A stretch of DNA of 21,976 bases from JBDNFP01 sp041689775 (GTDB lineage: Bacteria; Bacteroidota; Bacteroidia; Cytophagales; Spirosomataceae), in the NCBI GenBank assembly GCA_041689775.1, contig JBDNFP010000267.1, positions 1 to 21,976 of the forward strand, given 5' to 3'. The first letter of the stretch is position 1. Every line of letters begins with the position of its first letter. Under the pieces are notes generated by a model that had not been told where the DNA came from, searched no databases, and saw only the letters and a list, made by a program, of their open reading frames with translations. Both the position numbers and the translations under genes were made by a program. This document shows, one piece after another, positions 8,408 through 17,633 of this stretch.

Positions 8408-11188
8408 CTAATTTTTAAGAGTCTGTTCCTTCTTTTTCGCCGTGAGCGCTTTGACCTCATCCGCCGATAGCGCGACCGTCGGCTTGAAGTCTTTCGTATT
8501 CATATAATTCAGCAAACTATACCGCAGTTGCCGGGCCACCGGGCGGTCCTCTAAATCGCTGCTGATGTCAAAACTGCACAGCATCAGTTGCCCTTGGCCC
8601 ACTTTTGCTTCCACGATACTAGCCAGATAACGGTTGTTGGCGAAGTTGTCGATCTGTCGCACAATGGGTGACAGGCGATTGTCTGGCAGAATCATCGTGG
8701 TAGATTTGGTACATAAATCCCACCACTGCCAGTCGGTATGAAAATCGGTGGGAAAGTTTTGCAAAGCCGGGTGCTTCGGATCGCACAGCAAACCCATCGT
8801 GATGGCCTGCGCCGGGAAATGCACCGGACTCCAGAACACGGGAACAAACTTACCTTCCATGCCCACCATCTCTTTGTAATCGGGGTTGAGCAGCACTTTT
8901 TTGCCCTGCTCTAACGCCCGCATGGCCGCTTCGGTCGATTGCGTGAAAAAGACTTCCGCCGAAGCGTCGGGAACTTTGACTGGATAGACCCATATGTGCC
9001 AGGTATTGTAGTGGGGAGTTCCTTGCAGCGATAGTTTCAGGGTGAGTTGTTTAGCCGTTTTGATACCGCTCAGTCTTGCGCCGATGGTGCCAAGCGGGTG
9101 GCCGTTGCCCACAGGGACGGTAGTTTTCGGGAGTTTTCCACCCGCGAGTTGCTTACCCGTTTCATCCGTCAGCGACCACTCCGGCGTCACCTCAGTCAAT
9201 GGGGTGGCTTCGAAATTAGCAAGTTCTGCCGTGGCCGTAAAGTTTTCTGAATTCCTATAAGTCGCTTTGGGAAAGCGTAGCAGCGGCACGATAGGCGAGC
9301 AAAACTGACGGAATTCCTCGGCGGTCAGAATGCCCTTACTATCCCAAAAGGCATCGAGCAGACCAATGTCCGCCGTGCCTTGACCCGGAAAATCGTGCAA
9401 GTCGAGCAACTGAATGCCGCTGGCGGCTTTGGTCCGCAGAATCCGCTCTAATTCTTCCTTATAGAGAATGGCGGCCAGTTTGCCGCTGGCTTTGGTGTAG
9501 CTTTCGGCCAAAGGCAGCAAGCCCTTTTTCTCCAAATCATTTTTAATAGAAATCAGGCTGATGGGTTCCAGCACACCCGTGTACTTTTTGATTTCAGCCA
9601 TATTCGGAAACACCGCGTACTGCCCCACTTCGTGCGTCACGACGGGGACGGGCATTCCCACCAGCGAAGCGGAGTAATCGTTGGTAAAAGCCGGAGACTG
9701 TTGATTGAAAACACCCTGTCCCCGAACCCAGCCTAGCTTTGTTCTTTGGGTAATGAAGAAATCGTCGGCGGGTTCGGGCCAGCTCCCGTGCGGGGGCTGA
9801 AACGAGTACGAAGTCGTGGTATATAGATGGCGCTTGTCGGTCTGTTGGAGGTGCGCCATCAGGTCAGTCAGGAAGCTGATGCGCCCTTCCAATTCATTAC
9901 CCATAGACCATAAACAAAACGAGGGGTGATTGCCGTATTCCCGGCTTATGCGGGTGGCTTCGTCGCGGATAAACTGGTCGGCTTTGGGGTCTTCGCCCAC
10001 CAGCAAACTCCACAGCGGCATTTCGATCTGCAAATAAAAACCCAGCGAGTCGGCGACCTCAAAAGCCGCTTTGGGCGGACACCAAGAGTGAAACCGGATG
10101 TGGTTCAGCCCGTACTGCCGTGCCGTGCCGAATACTTTTCCCCAGCCCGCGCGGTCGGTCGGCGGGTGGCCCGTGAGCGGAAAAATGGCGCATTCCAGCG
10201 TTCCGCGCAGAAACAATCTCCGACCATTGATGTGGAGCAGACCAGCCTCATTAGTCAGTTGACGTACCCCAAAGGTGGTTTTATACTGACTTGTGCTTTG
10301 GCCGTCGTCTGTTATGAATTCGGCAGTCAGGTCATAAAGCTTGGGAGAAAATTCATCCCAAAGTTGCCTGTTCGCCCCCAAATCGTAGGTCACATTCACC
10401 CGCTGCTGCCCCGCATCGAGCCGCACGGTTTGCTTAGCTACGGGCAGGTTTTTTCCGTTCACGCAGGCCGTGAGTTGCAGCGTTCCGGCGGCGGCTTTTC
10501 CGGTTTTATTTTGCAACTCGACTTGCACTGCTACGGCGTTGGTAGAGTTGGTTTCGGTGCGAATGTGACTGATATAGACTGGGTCGTAGGCGGTGAGGGT
10601 CAGCCTACCGATGGCTCCATTCCAGATGGTTTGGGTGCCATCGGTGTAGGCATGGGCCAACGCGTTGTGGCTGATTTCGTATTGCTCTTCGTTGTTTACG
10701 CGCAGCAGAATCGTGTGCTCACCCGGTGTGAGCAGATTTGTCAGATCGTAGCGGTGGGGCGTACTCAGGCTTTCCTGTTGTTGCGGAGTAGCAGGTTTTC
10801 CATCCACATACACCCTGCTTTGCCAGAGCACCCGTTCCAGCATCAGTTCGATTTGTTTGCCCTGCCAATTGGCCGGAATCGTTATCGTGCGCCGATACCA
10901 GGCCGTTCCAATATAACGGTGTTTGCGGGCCAATTGATAGAGCGCTTCACGGTCAAGCAAGGGCTTCAGCGTGAGCGAATCGCCCAGCCCGGCTTCATCC
11001 GTCGTGCCGGGAAGCTGCATTTTGTAGGGATACTTGTTTTTCAGCCACCGATGCACCCCGCCGTCCAGGTTCTTATCGAAAGCCAAGTCCCATTCGCCTG
11101 CCAGCGAAAGCTCGCTTTGGGCAGAGAGAGATATGGGAAAGAGGGTAAGGAAAAGGAGAAAGAAGAAGTGCATAATGAAGAAGTGCAT
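8408..11188 (-). CDS. Exported glycoside hydrolase family 2 enzyme (copy 2)
   Basis: A 926-residue GH2 exo-glycosidase paralogous to the gene ending at 4484. The signal peptide is very hydrophobic (FFFLLFLTLFPISLSAQ). The jelly-roll domain begins at LSLAGEWDLAFD, then come an Ig-like domain, a TIM barrel and C-terminal beta domains. The probable acid/base is Glu432 in MGNELEGR, and the probable nucleophile is Glu520 in VTHEVGQY. It shares RFHSWCPP and LLDLHDFPGQGT with copy 1 but differs around the acid/base (NEL rather than NEP) and lacks an insert after the jelly-roll start, so the two may cut different bonds. A 15-bp tandem duplication gives two in-frame ATG starts (11188 and 11173); either leaves a workable signal peptide. 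It lies 33 nt after the MFS gene and 8 nt before the SGNH pseudogene, so the three were probably co-transcribed. Confidence 0.92.
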   Translation of the reverse strand: MHFFIMHFFFLLFLTLFPISLSAQSELSLAGEWDLAFDKNLDGGVHRWLKNKYPYKMQLPGTTDEAGLGDSLTLKPLLDREALYQLARKHRYIGTAWYRRTITIPANWQGKQIELMLERVLWQSRVYVDGKPATPQQQESLSTPHRYDLTNLLTPGEHTILLRVNNEEQYEISHNALAHAYTDGTQTIWNGAIGRLTLTAYDPVYISHIRTETNSTNAVAVQVELQNKTGKAAAGTLQLTACVNGKNLPVAKQTVRLDAGQQRVNVTYDLGANRQLWDEFSPKLYDLTAEFITDDGQSTSQYKTTFGVRQLTNEAGLLHINGRRLFLRGTLECAIFPLTGHPPTDRAGWGKVFGTARQYGLNHIRFHSWCPPKAAFEVADSLGFYLQIEMPLWSLLVGEDPKADQFIRDEATRISREYGNHPSFCLWSMGNELEGRISFLTDLMAHLQQTDKRHLYTTTSYSFQPPHGSWPEPADDFFITQRTKLGWVRGQGVFNQQSPAFTNDYSASLVGMPVPVVTHEVGQYAVFPNMAEIKKYTGVLEPISLISIKNDLEKKGLLPLAESYTKASGKLAAILYKEELERILRTKAASGIQLLDLHDFPGQGTADIGLLDAFWDSKGILTAEEFRQFCSPIVPLLRFPKATYRNSENFTATAELANFEATPLTEVTPEWSLTDETGKQLAGGKLPKTTVPVGNGHPLGTIGARLSGIKTAKQLTLKLSLQGTPHYNTWHIWVYPVKVPDASAEVFFTQSTEAAMRALEQGKKVLLNPDYKEMVGMEGKFVPVFWSPVHFPAQAITMGLLCDPKHPALQNFPTDFHTDWQWWDLCTKSTTMILPDNRLSPIVRQIDNFANNRYLASIVEAKVGQGQLMLCSFDISSDLEDRPVARQLRYSLLNYMNTKDFKPTVALSADEVKALTAKKKEQTLKN

Positions 11189-11191
11189 AAT
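11162..11191 (-). repeat. 15-bp perfect tandem duplication over the GH2 copy 2 start
   Basis: The 15-mer GAAGAAGTGCATAAT (plus strand) occurs twice without a gap, at 11162-11176 and 11177-11191. It duplicates the start codon and the next codons in frame, so the protein begins MHFFIMHFFF. The change is in frame and probably tolerated in a signal peptide; it may be a recent slippage event. Confidence 0.85.
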
Positions 11192-11221
11192 TGGGTAAGG
11201 AAATTCAATATTGAACGAAAC

Positions 11222-12562
11222 TCAATGCGGCATAAAAACATCCTCCATTTCTTCCAGTGTTTTACCCTTCGTTTCGCGCACATTTCGCAGCACAAACACG
11301 AAGCCGATCATGCAAATGACGGCGTAGAGCCAGAACGGTCCATACGTACCCAGCGTCTCGGCCAGAATAGGAAAGGTGAATACGAGGATGAAATAGGATC
11401 CCCACAGGCTCAGAATAGCAACGGACGACGCTAGGCTGCGTACCCGGTTGGGGAAAATTTCGGAAATCAGTACCCAGGTGACCGGGGCCAGCGAAGTAGC
11501 GTAGGTGGCAATAGCGAGCAGCACAAAAATGGACAATAATCCTGCCGAAGCACCAGTTTGCAGGAGGGTGGCAATGACGACGTACAAAATGCTCAGCGTC
11601 AGTGCGCCAAAGAGCATCAGTGGCTTGCGCCCCAATTTATCAATCTGCCACATGGCTACTACCGTAAACACCAGATTGACAGCCCCGATCGCTACGGTCT
11701 CGAACAACTGCCGGTCCAAGTCGGCCCCGACGGTTTCGAAAATAGTAGAGGTATAGTTAAACACGACGTTGATACCGCATAATTGCTGAAATACAGCCAG
11801 CCCTATACCCACAAAAACGGCCGCTCGAATACCCGGTTTCCACAACTCCGATAGCGTTACCTTCGTCTGATTTTGGGAAGAAACGTTCACGTCGGCCACC
11901 GTTTTCTCAGCAAAAGTACTGCCGCCGATACGTTGCAAAATAGCCATGCCCCGCGCGGTGTGTCCATGCTGAATGAGCCAGCGCGGGCTTTCGGGCAACC
12001 AGATTACTCCAAACAGAAAGAAAACCGACGGCACGGCCCCCAGGCCGAACATCAGTCGCCAGGCGTCAGGTCCGTTGTCGGCCAGGCCGTAATTCACGAG
12101 ATTGGTAATCAGAATACCGATCACGATGGTCAATTGGTTGATAGCCACGTTGCGGCCCCGCACCTCGGCCGGCGACTCCTCGGCAATGTACATGGGACTC
12201 AGCATGGAAGCCATTCCCACGCCAATACCCGCCACGAAGCGGGCCACCATGAAAGTCGTGAGGGAATTGGATAGAGCCATTGCGATGGACGAGACAGCGA
12301 AAATGGCCGCCGCCGTCATCAGCGACGGGCGACGTCCGTAATGGTCGGCAAGGCGGCCCGCCATCACGCAGCCCACCATGCAGCCCAGTGCCAGCGTTCC
12401 CGTCAGAAAACCTTCCCACCAGGCCGTCAGCCCGAAGACATCCCGCAACAGCGGGAGCGCTCCGGCGATCACGGCAAAATCGAACCCGAAAAGATAACCG
12501 CCAAGGGCCGAAATGAAGGAGATACCCAGAGCATAATTCGTGTTGGTAGTGGGGGCATTCAT
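11222..12562 (-). CDS. MFS sugar porter (inner-membrane sugar:H+ symporter type)
   Basis: A 446-residue, 12-helix major facilitator of the sugar porter family (XylE/GLUT type), expected to move a mono- or disaccharide across the inner membrane. Family signatures appear in order: GGYLFGFDFAVIAGA in helix 1, GRLADHYGRRPS after helix 2, PMYIAEESPAEVRGR after helix 4, PESPRW near residue 190 before the central loop, QQLCGINVVFNYTS in helix 7, DKLGRKPL, and RETKGKTLEEME at the C-terminus (family usually PETKG). The open frame extends to a TTG at 12580, but the ATG at 12562 (MNAPTTN) is the better start because it leaves the usual short N-terminus. It is first in the minus-strand gene row, divergent from susC, and 33 nt before the GH2 gene. 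This supports uptake of GH2 products. The exact sugar cannot be read. Confidence 0.93.
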   Translation of the reverse strand: MNAPTTNTNYALGISFISALGGYLFGFDFAVIAGALPLLRDVFGLTAWWEGFLTGTLALGCMVGCVMAGRLADHYGRRPSLMTAAAIFAVSSIAMALSNSLTTFMVARFVAGIGVGMASMLSPMYIAEESPAEVRGRNVAINQLTIVIGILITNLVNYGLADNGPDAWRLMFGLGAVPSVFFLFGVIWLPESPRWLIQHGHTARGMAILQRIGGSTFAEKTVADVNVSSQNQTKVTLSELWKPGIRAAVFVGIGLAVFQQLCGINVVFNYTSTIFETVGADLDRQLFETVAIGAVNLVFTVVAMWQIDKLGRKPLMLFGALTLSILYVVIATLLQTGASAGLLSIFVLLAIATYATSLAPVTWVLISEIFPNRVRSLASSVAILSLWGSYFILVFTFPILAETLGTYGPFWLYAVICMIGFVFVLRNVRETKGKTLEEMEDVFMPH

Positions 12563-12705
12563 ATTTTTTATACTATTCAAGTATTTAGCAACAAAAATAC
12601 AAGCTCATGCAGCGCAATTAAATGACTGATCTTACGAAAAAGTTGGATAAAATGATGCTTTTGCTCCCGTCTCGTGAAACGCGGGCTGAATGAAAGCCCC
12701 AATTA

Positions 12706-12734
12706 GATAATTTTATAAAACCCATAAAATTATC
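12706..12734. promoter_or_regulatory. Perfect 11-bp-arm palindrome, candidate operator
   Basis: The left arm GATAATTTTAT (12706-12716) and right arm ATAAAATTATC (12724-12734) are perfect reverse complements around a 7-base AAAACCC spacer. The site is roughly midway between the divergent starts. That place and symmetry suit a dimeric regulator binding site controlling both directions. It could instead be a terminator-like hairpin, but there is nothing to terminate here. Confidence 0.5.
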
Positions 12735-12757
12735 CATCATTACCCGAATAATCTCTA

Positions 12758-12788
12758 TTGAATCATCTTGTGTGTATTTTTAACTTTA
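12758..12788 (+). promoter_or_regulatory. Candidate promoter of the susC-like gene
   Basis: TTG at 12758-12760 and TAACTTTA at 12781-12788 are 20 nt apart, close to the Bacteroidota sigma-ABfr pattern (TTTG, 17-23 nt, TAnnTTTG), with the last base of the -7 box off consensus. It would start transcription near 12795 and give a leader of about 100 nt. The AT-rich background makes chance matches likely. Confidence 0.3.
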
Positions 12789-12895
12789 CATATAAATAGA
12801 CTTCACCCTATATTTATTTTCATTTTGTGGTTATGTAACTATTTTTAATCTTTTATTTTTTCTTAATTTTATTATAAACCTCTAACTATTTATCT

Positions 12896-15800
12896 ATGCA
12901 AAACTATTTACGACGTCTGCAAATAGGATGTTTGTTGGCTTTCTTCACCCTCACTGCTTTCGCTCAGTCGCCTGTCACGGGCAAAGTGGTGGATGAGCGA
13001 AACGAGGGGATTCCGGGGGTGACCGTTTCGGTAAAGGGCAAAATTCGCGGAACCACCACAGATGCAACGGGTACTTTCACGCTGGAAGCAGCTCCAAGCG
13101 AAACGCTGGTATTCAGTTATGTAGGCTACGGCAGCCAGGAAATTGGGGTAGGGAATCAAACCAACTTCAATGTTAAATTGGCACCTGACATCCGCAATCT
13201 AGATGAATTGGTGGTGGTAGGTTACGGCACGGTAAAGAAAAGTGATTTGACGGGCTCGGTAGCCACCATTAAGGGGGATGCCATCAGGGAAATGCCCGTC
13301 ACATCAATCGACCAGGCCATTCAGTCACGGGCACCGGGTGTGCAGGTCACACAGAGTTCGGCGGCACCGGGCGGAGGAATATCCATCCGAGTGCGCGGGG
13401 CCAACTCCATCAACAGTGGCAGTGAGCCGTTGTATGTAATCGACGGTTTTCCGATGTACCCTGATAACGATGCGGCAAGTGCCGGGGGCAATCGACGCTC
13501 GAGCAATGCCATGGCAACGATTAACCCCAACGAAATCGAGAGTATCGAAATCCTAAAAGATGCCTCAGCAACCTCGATTTACGGCTCACGCGGTGCCAAC
13601 GGTGTAGTACTTATCACTACCCGGCGCGGCAAAGAAGGACAAAGCCGGGTCGATTACGACGGATCATACTCGACGCAGACCATCGCCCGCGACATCGACG
13701 TGCTCAACGGGGGAGACTACGCCCGCTACCTGAACCTGCTGGAAAAAAGCCAAGGGGGTAGCCCTCGCTTCACCGACGCCCAGATCAACCAAATAGGGCA
13801 GGGAACCGATTGGCTGGATGCCATCACGCGGACAGGCGGGCTGTCCAACCACCAACTTTCCTTTTCGGGGGGTAATAAGGCCATGCGTTACGCTGTCGTG
13901 GGCAACTATTTGGGCAATCAGGGCATTGTCAAGAACACCTATTTCAATCGCTACGGTTTACGACTCAACCTCGACAACGATTTCCTGAACGGAAGAGCGA
14001 CGCTCAGCAATAGTTGGGCTTACAACCGCACCAGCAGCAGCAACGTCCCCACCGACCGCGGCGGTCCCGGCGGCATCATCATAACGGCCCTGGGCCTTGA
14101 CCCGACGGTGCCTGTTTACAACCAAAATGGCCAATACAATTACCCCAGCTATGACCAGCGATTCACGATCAACCCTTTGGCCGAGGCTTTAGAGGGCGTC
14201 GATAAGGACAATACCAATCGGCTCTTTGGTACCACGGCGCTCACTTTTCGGATTATGGAAGGGCTGCAATTCCGTACCAGCATCGGGGCCGATATCCTGA
14301 GCGCTGAACGCAATACGTTTTATAACAACTACACCTTCACGGGGCGGCAGAACAGGCGCGAACTACAAAAGGCCAACCGTAGTGTAAATAGCATCCTGAA
14401 CGAGAATATCCTGAGTTATAACAAGGAACTCGTGCCAGGCCATAACCTCGACGTGACACTGGGCTATACTTATCAGCAGGAAAGGAACCTCTTCAGCTCA
14501 ATCGCCACGCGCGGGCTGCCTTCCGACGACGCCGCATCGGTCAATTTACAAAATGGCAGTAGGCCACAAATTCCCTTCTCAGGTCGGCAGGATTGGGCAC
14601 TAGAATCATTGCTGGGCCGAATTAACTATAACATCAAAGACCGCTACCTGATGACGCTGACCATGCGGCGCGACGGCTCGTCCCGGTTCGGCCCCAACAA
14701 CAAGTGGGCTACCTTCCCCTCGGGAGCGATTGGCTGGCGGGTGGTGAACGAGAAGTTCTTTCAGGGTTCGGGCTTGGGTCGGGTGTTCAATGATTTTAAG
14801 TTCAGAGCCAGTTACGGCTTGACGGGCAATTCTCAGATTCCGGTGTACCGCTCGGTGGGCGGCCTAGTTCCTTACAACTATGTGTTCGGCAACAACCTAG
14901 TGGCGGGCTACGGCCCCGACCGGATCGCGAACCCCGACCTCAAATGGGAAAGCACTTCGATGCTCAACCTTGGCTTGGACGTGGCCCTGCTGAACAACCG
15001 GCTTTCGATGACCTTCGATGTATTCAGTAACAAAACCTCCGACCTGCTGCTGAACGTTTCGATTCCCCAAAGCACCGGGTTCAGCACTATTTTTCTTAAC
15101 TCCGGTTCGCTGGCCAACAAGGGCCTCGAATTCTCGACCAATTACAAAGTCATCAGCAATAAGGCTTTGAACTGGAATCTGAGCGGCAACATTTCGTTTC
15201 TGCGCAACAAAATCACGAGCTTGGGCAAGAGTACGCCTTTCTTCGCAAACAGCACTAGTGGCCACCTAGGCGTATTCGGTAGCTGGGTGGAAGCGGGTAA
15301 TCCCATTGGTATTTGGGAGGGCTTCAAATACACTGGGCTATTTCAAACCGACGACGAGGGGAAATCTTTTGCCGCCCGTGCGGGCTACCCAAAATACGAA
15401 GACTTGAACGGCGATGGAAAGTACACCGCCGAGGACTACCAGATTATTGGTGACCCTAACCCGGATTTTATTTGGGGCTTGAACTCAAACATGAAATTCA
15501 AAAACTTCGACTTTACGTTTTTCTTTCAGGGCGTTCACGGGAACGATATTCGCAACCTCCAACAGTCCGAAATGGGCGACGGCGTGCAGAAGATCAATCA
15601 AGTGGGTAATATCCTGACTGACTCTTGGACTCCGACTAACACGAACGCCAGTCGCCCGGTCATCGATGGCCGCCGCGACTTTATATCCTTCCGTCGTTCG
15701 TCGTATTTTATTCAGGATGGCTCATTTGTGCGCTTGCAAAACTTGGTACTAGGCTACACACTGCCGCTAGATAGCAAGTTCGTCCGTAGCGCCCGCATTT

Positions 15801-15955
15801 ACGCCAGCGGCCAGAATCTGTTCCTGATTACGAAGTACAAGGGCTTTGATCCCGAAGTGAACAACCAAGGCCAGAACAACTTGAACCGTGGCGACGACTA
15901 CGACGCTTATCCCCGCGCCCGGATGTTCACGTTGGGTGTAAACCTCGGCCTGTAA
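12896..15955 (+). CDS. SusC/RagA-like TonB-dependent outer-membrane transporter
   Basis: A 1019-residue outer-membrane barrel that imports oligosaccharides with energy from TonB, working with the SusD partner encoded next. Residues 1-23 are a signal peptide (ending TAFA before QS). Residues about 27-95 are the carboxypeptidase-regulatory-like domain typical of SusC proteins (VTGKVVDERNEGIPGVTVSV, FSYVGYGSQE). A TonB-box-like DELVVVGYG begins at residue 103. The plug follows to about residue 235, with IRVRGANSINSGSEPLYVIDG and IEILKDASATSIYGSRGANG. The rest is barrel strands, closing with ARMFTLGVNLGL, whose aromatic/hydrophobic end suits barrel assembly. The length is normal. The ATG lacks a Shine-Dalgarno sequence. 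The susD-like start is 32 nt downstream, so the pair is an operon. There is no FecR-interacting secretin/TonB (STN) extension, so control by a partner sigma factor is unlikely. Confidence 0.97.
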   Translation: MQNYLRRLQIGCLLAFFTLTAFAQSPVTGKVVDERNEGIPGVTVSVKGKIRGTTTDATGTFTLEAAPSETLVFSYVGYGSQEIGVGNQTNFNVKLAPDIRNLDELVVVGYGTVKKSDLTGSVATIKGDAIREMPVTSIDQAIQSRAPGVQVTQSSAAPGGGISIRVRGANSINSGSEPLYVIDGFPMYPDNDAASAGGNRRSSNAMATINPNEIESIEILKDASATSIYGSRGANGVVLITTRRGKEGQSRVDYDGSYSTQTIARDIDVLNGGDYARYLNLLEKSQGGSPRFTDAQINQIGQGTDWLDAITRTGGLSNHQLSFSGGNKAMRYAVVGNYLGNQGIVKNTYFNRYGLRLNLDNDFLNGRATLSNSWAYNRTSSSNVPTDRGGPGGIIITALGLDPTVPVYNQNGQYNYPSYDQRFTINPLAEALEGVDKDNTNRLFGTTALTFRIMEGLQFRTSIGADILSAERNTFYNNYTFTGRQNRRELQKANRSVNSILNENILSYNKELVPGHNLDVTLGYTYQQERNLFSSIATRGLPSDDAASVNLQNGSRPQIPFSGRQDWALESLLGRINYNIKDRYLMTLTMRRDGSSRFGPNNKWATFPSGAIGWRVVNEKFFQGSGLGRVFNDFKFRASYGLTGNSQIPVYRSVGGLVPYNYVFGNNLVAGYGPDRIANPDLKWESTSMLNLGLDVALLNNRLSMTFDVFSNKTSDLLLNVSIPQSTGFSTIFLNSGSLANKGLEFSTNYKVISNKALNWNLSGNISFLRNKITSLGKSTPFFANSTSGHLGVFGSWVEAGNPIGIWEGFKYTGLFQTDDEGKSFAARAGYPKYEDLNGDGKYTAEDYQIIGDPNPDFIWGLNSNMKFKNFDFTFFFQGVHGNDIRNLQQSEMGDGVQKINQVGNILTDSWTPTNTNASRPVIDGRRDFISFRRSSYFIQDGSFVRLQNLVLGYTLPLDSKFVRSARIYASGQNLFLITKYKGFDPEVNNQGQNNLNRGDDYDAYPRARMFTLGVNLGL

Positions 15956-15987
15956 AAAACTCAGAAATCTTAATTATCGAATTTATC

Positions 15988-17556
15988 ATGAAAATCAACC
16001 TGTTTCCTAAACTAACCTATCCGCTCCTCACCGCCCTGCTGGTGACGGGCCTTAGCTGTTCGGATCTGCAAGAATCCCCGGACTTCATTAACCCAGATAC
16101 GTTTTACAAGTCGGCCACTGAACTGCAACTGGGTGTCAACGGCGTGTATGCCGACCTCAACTCCGGTTTTTCCGGTTACTTCTACGACCGCTACGTATTC
16201 GAATGCATGACGGGCGATCAGATCGGCTGGGAAAAAGGCCCCTTGCAATACAACCTCGGCAACGTAAGTTCCGCCGACGAGTACATCGAAGCCTACTGGT
16301 CGATCAGCTACCGCTCCATTAACCGCGCCAACGCCGTGATCGAAACAGCCGACCTGCTCAAAGACCCCACCAACGACCCGCTAATCAAGCGTTTAAAGGC
16401 CGAAGCGCAGTTTCTGCGGGCGTTCTACTACTACGGTCTACTAAGTTATTTCGATAATCCACCGCTCACAATTAAATCCACCAAGGGAATCAGCGAACTG
16501 CCCTCCAACCAGGGCGGCAAGCGAGCGGTGATTGACCAGATTTATGCTGATGCCAAAGCCGCTGCCGAAGTATTACCCGCTTCCTACACGGGGGCGGATG
16601 CCGGTCGCGCCACCAAGTGGGCGGCCAAAGCGATTTTGATGAAGGCGCAACTTTGGGACGAGAAATGGGCGGATGCCAAAACAACCGCCGAGGATATCGT
16701 CAACAACAGCGGCCTCCAGCTATTCCCCGACTTCGGTGCCAATTTCGACCTCTCTCACGAAAACCAGGGCGAGCGTATTTTTGAAGCGCAGGTATCAGCG
16801 GCGGCTGACGCCAACGAATATAATGTACATTCGGCTCACTTTAACCCCGAGGACTACCCCAGCCAACTCGGTGGTGCGGGCTGGAGTTGGCTGAGCGCCA
16901 CACAGGAATTCCGGGCCTCTTACGACGATAAGGACAAGCGCATCTCCGCCACCTTCATCGAATCTTACCCGACAGGCCGCTTTGGCAGAATCGACGGGCA
17001 ATTCCCGATGGTGAAATGGAGTCCCAAGGCCGATTTTAACCTTTCCCGCTTTGGCGGTATCGTGAAGTCCGACGCCAACCCCAAAGATCCTTCCCAGATG
17101 ATTTTCGGCAAAGCGTGGTCGAACAAGCTGGTCGAGTTGGGGGTCAACTGGATCAACACCGAAAAAAACACCATTTACATCCGCCTAGCGGACGTACTGT
17201 TGGGCCATTCCGAGGCCTGCAACGAAAGCGGACAGGGCGACAAGTTTATGGGAATCAATAAGGTACGTGACCGAGCGGGCTTATCCTTATTGAGTGGGCT
17301 GAGCCAGTCAGCTCTGCGCGACGCCATCATCATGGAGCGGGAGAAGGAGTTTGTCTTCGAGCAGTTGATGTATCCCGAGCTACGCCGGAAGAGTAAATTC
17401 GGTGGCCAACCCGACTACCTGGGCGATCGCATCAAGCATTACATCACCAAGTATAACGCGGGTCGCACCCTTAAAGCACGGGATTACGTGCTACCCCTGC
17501 CCCTGAAAGAGTTGCAAGGCAACCCGAATGTGGCCCAAAACAAGGAGTGGCAATAG
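15988..17556 (+). CDS. SusD/RagB-like surface glycan-binding lipoprotein
   Basis: A 522-residue lipoprotein that acts as the substrate-binding lid of the SusC transporter. The signal sequence ends in VTGLSC, giving a lipidated Cys24 followed by the acidic SDLQES stretch that suits surface export. Family landmarks are the N-terminal FINPDTFYKSATELQLGVNG, the YRSINRANAVIE helix, AEAQFLRAFYYYGLL, the TPR-like helices, and the C-terminal domain with IYIRLADVLLGHSEACNE and VRDRAGL. The length is typical. It follows susC by 32 nt and is followed 17 nt later by a strong terminator, so the main transcript probably ends here. Confidence 0.97.
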   Translation: MKINLFPKLTYPLLTALLVTGLSCSDLQESPDFINPDTFYKSATELQLGVNGVYADLNSGFSGYFYDRYVFECMTGDQIGWEKGPLQYNLGNVSSADEYIEAYWSISYRSINRANAVIETADLLKDPTNDPLIKRLKAEAQFLRAFYYYGLLSYFDNPPLTIKSTKGISELPSNQGGKRAVIDQIYADAKAAAEVLPASYTGADAGRATKWAAKAILMKAQLWDEKWADAKTTAEDIVNNSGLQLFPDFGANFDLSHENQGERIFEAQVSAAADANEYNVHSAHFNPEDYPSQLGGAGWSWLSATQEFRASYDDKDKRISATFIESYPTGRFGRIDGQFPMVKWSPKADFNLSRFGGIVKSDANPKDPSQMIFGKAWSNKLVELGVNWINTEKNTIYIRLADVLLGHSEACNESGQGDKFMGINKVRDRAGLSLLSGLSQSALRDAIIMEREKEFVFEQLMYPELRRKSKFGGQPDYLGDRIKHYITKYNAGRTLKARDYVLPLPLKELQGNPNVAQNKEWQ

Positions 17557-17573
17557 GTATTTTTAGTTTTGTT

Positions 17574-17604
17574 AAAAAAAGGGCTTCTCCGAGGCCCTTT
17601 TTTT
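17574..17604 (+). terminator. Intrinsic terminator after the susCD-like pair
   Basis: A run of seven A, then GGGCTTC and GAGGCCC forming a 7-bp stem (one G-T) with a 3-base loop at 17581-17597, then seven T. This is a textbook rho-independent terminator, and the flanking A and T runs let it work both ways. It lies between the susD-like stop and the next gene's ATG at 17634. It shows that the upstream extension of that frame to 17547 is not coding. Confidence 0.9.
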
Positions 17605-17633
17605 ATATCCTTATTTTAACCACATTTAGCGCT

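Larger units (their letters stand above)
12563..12895. promoter_or_regulatory. Divergent promoter region between MFS and susC-like genes
   Basis: This 333-nt AT-rich stretch separates two gene rows that point away from each other, so it must hold both promoters and is the natural control point of the locus. It contains the palindrome at 12706-12734 and a candidate Bacteroidota-type promoter at 12758-12788. A GC-rich patch at about 12666-12700 carries short partial complementarities. No coding frame is supported. Confidence 0.7.

Noticed and set aside
9926..11434. Plus-strand open frame of 502 codons
   Set aside because: It is antisense to GH2 copy 2 and to the end of the MFS gene, both with strong family motifs; its translation has no domain-like features. 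It is a shadow of high-GC codon use.
12563..12580. Longer start of the MFS gene at the TTG at 12580
   Set aside because: The ATG at 12562 gives a normal short N-terminus before helix 1; the six extra codons are AT-rich leader sequence.
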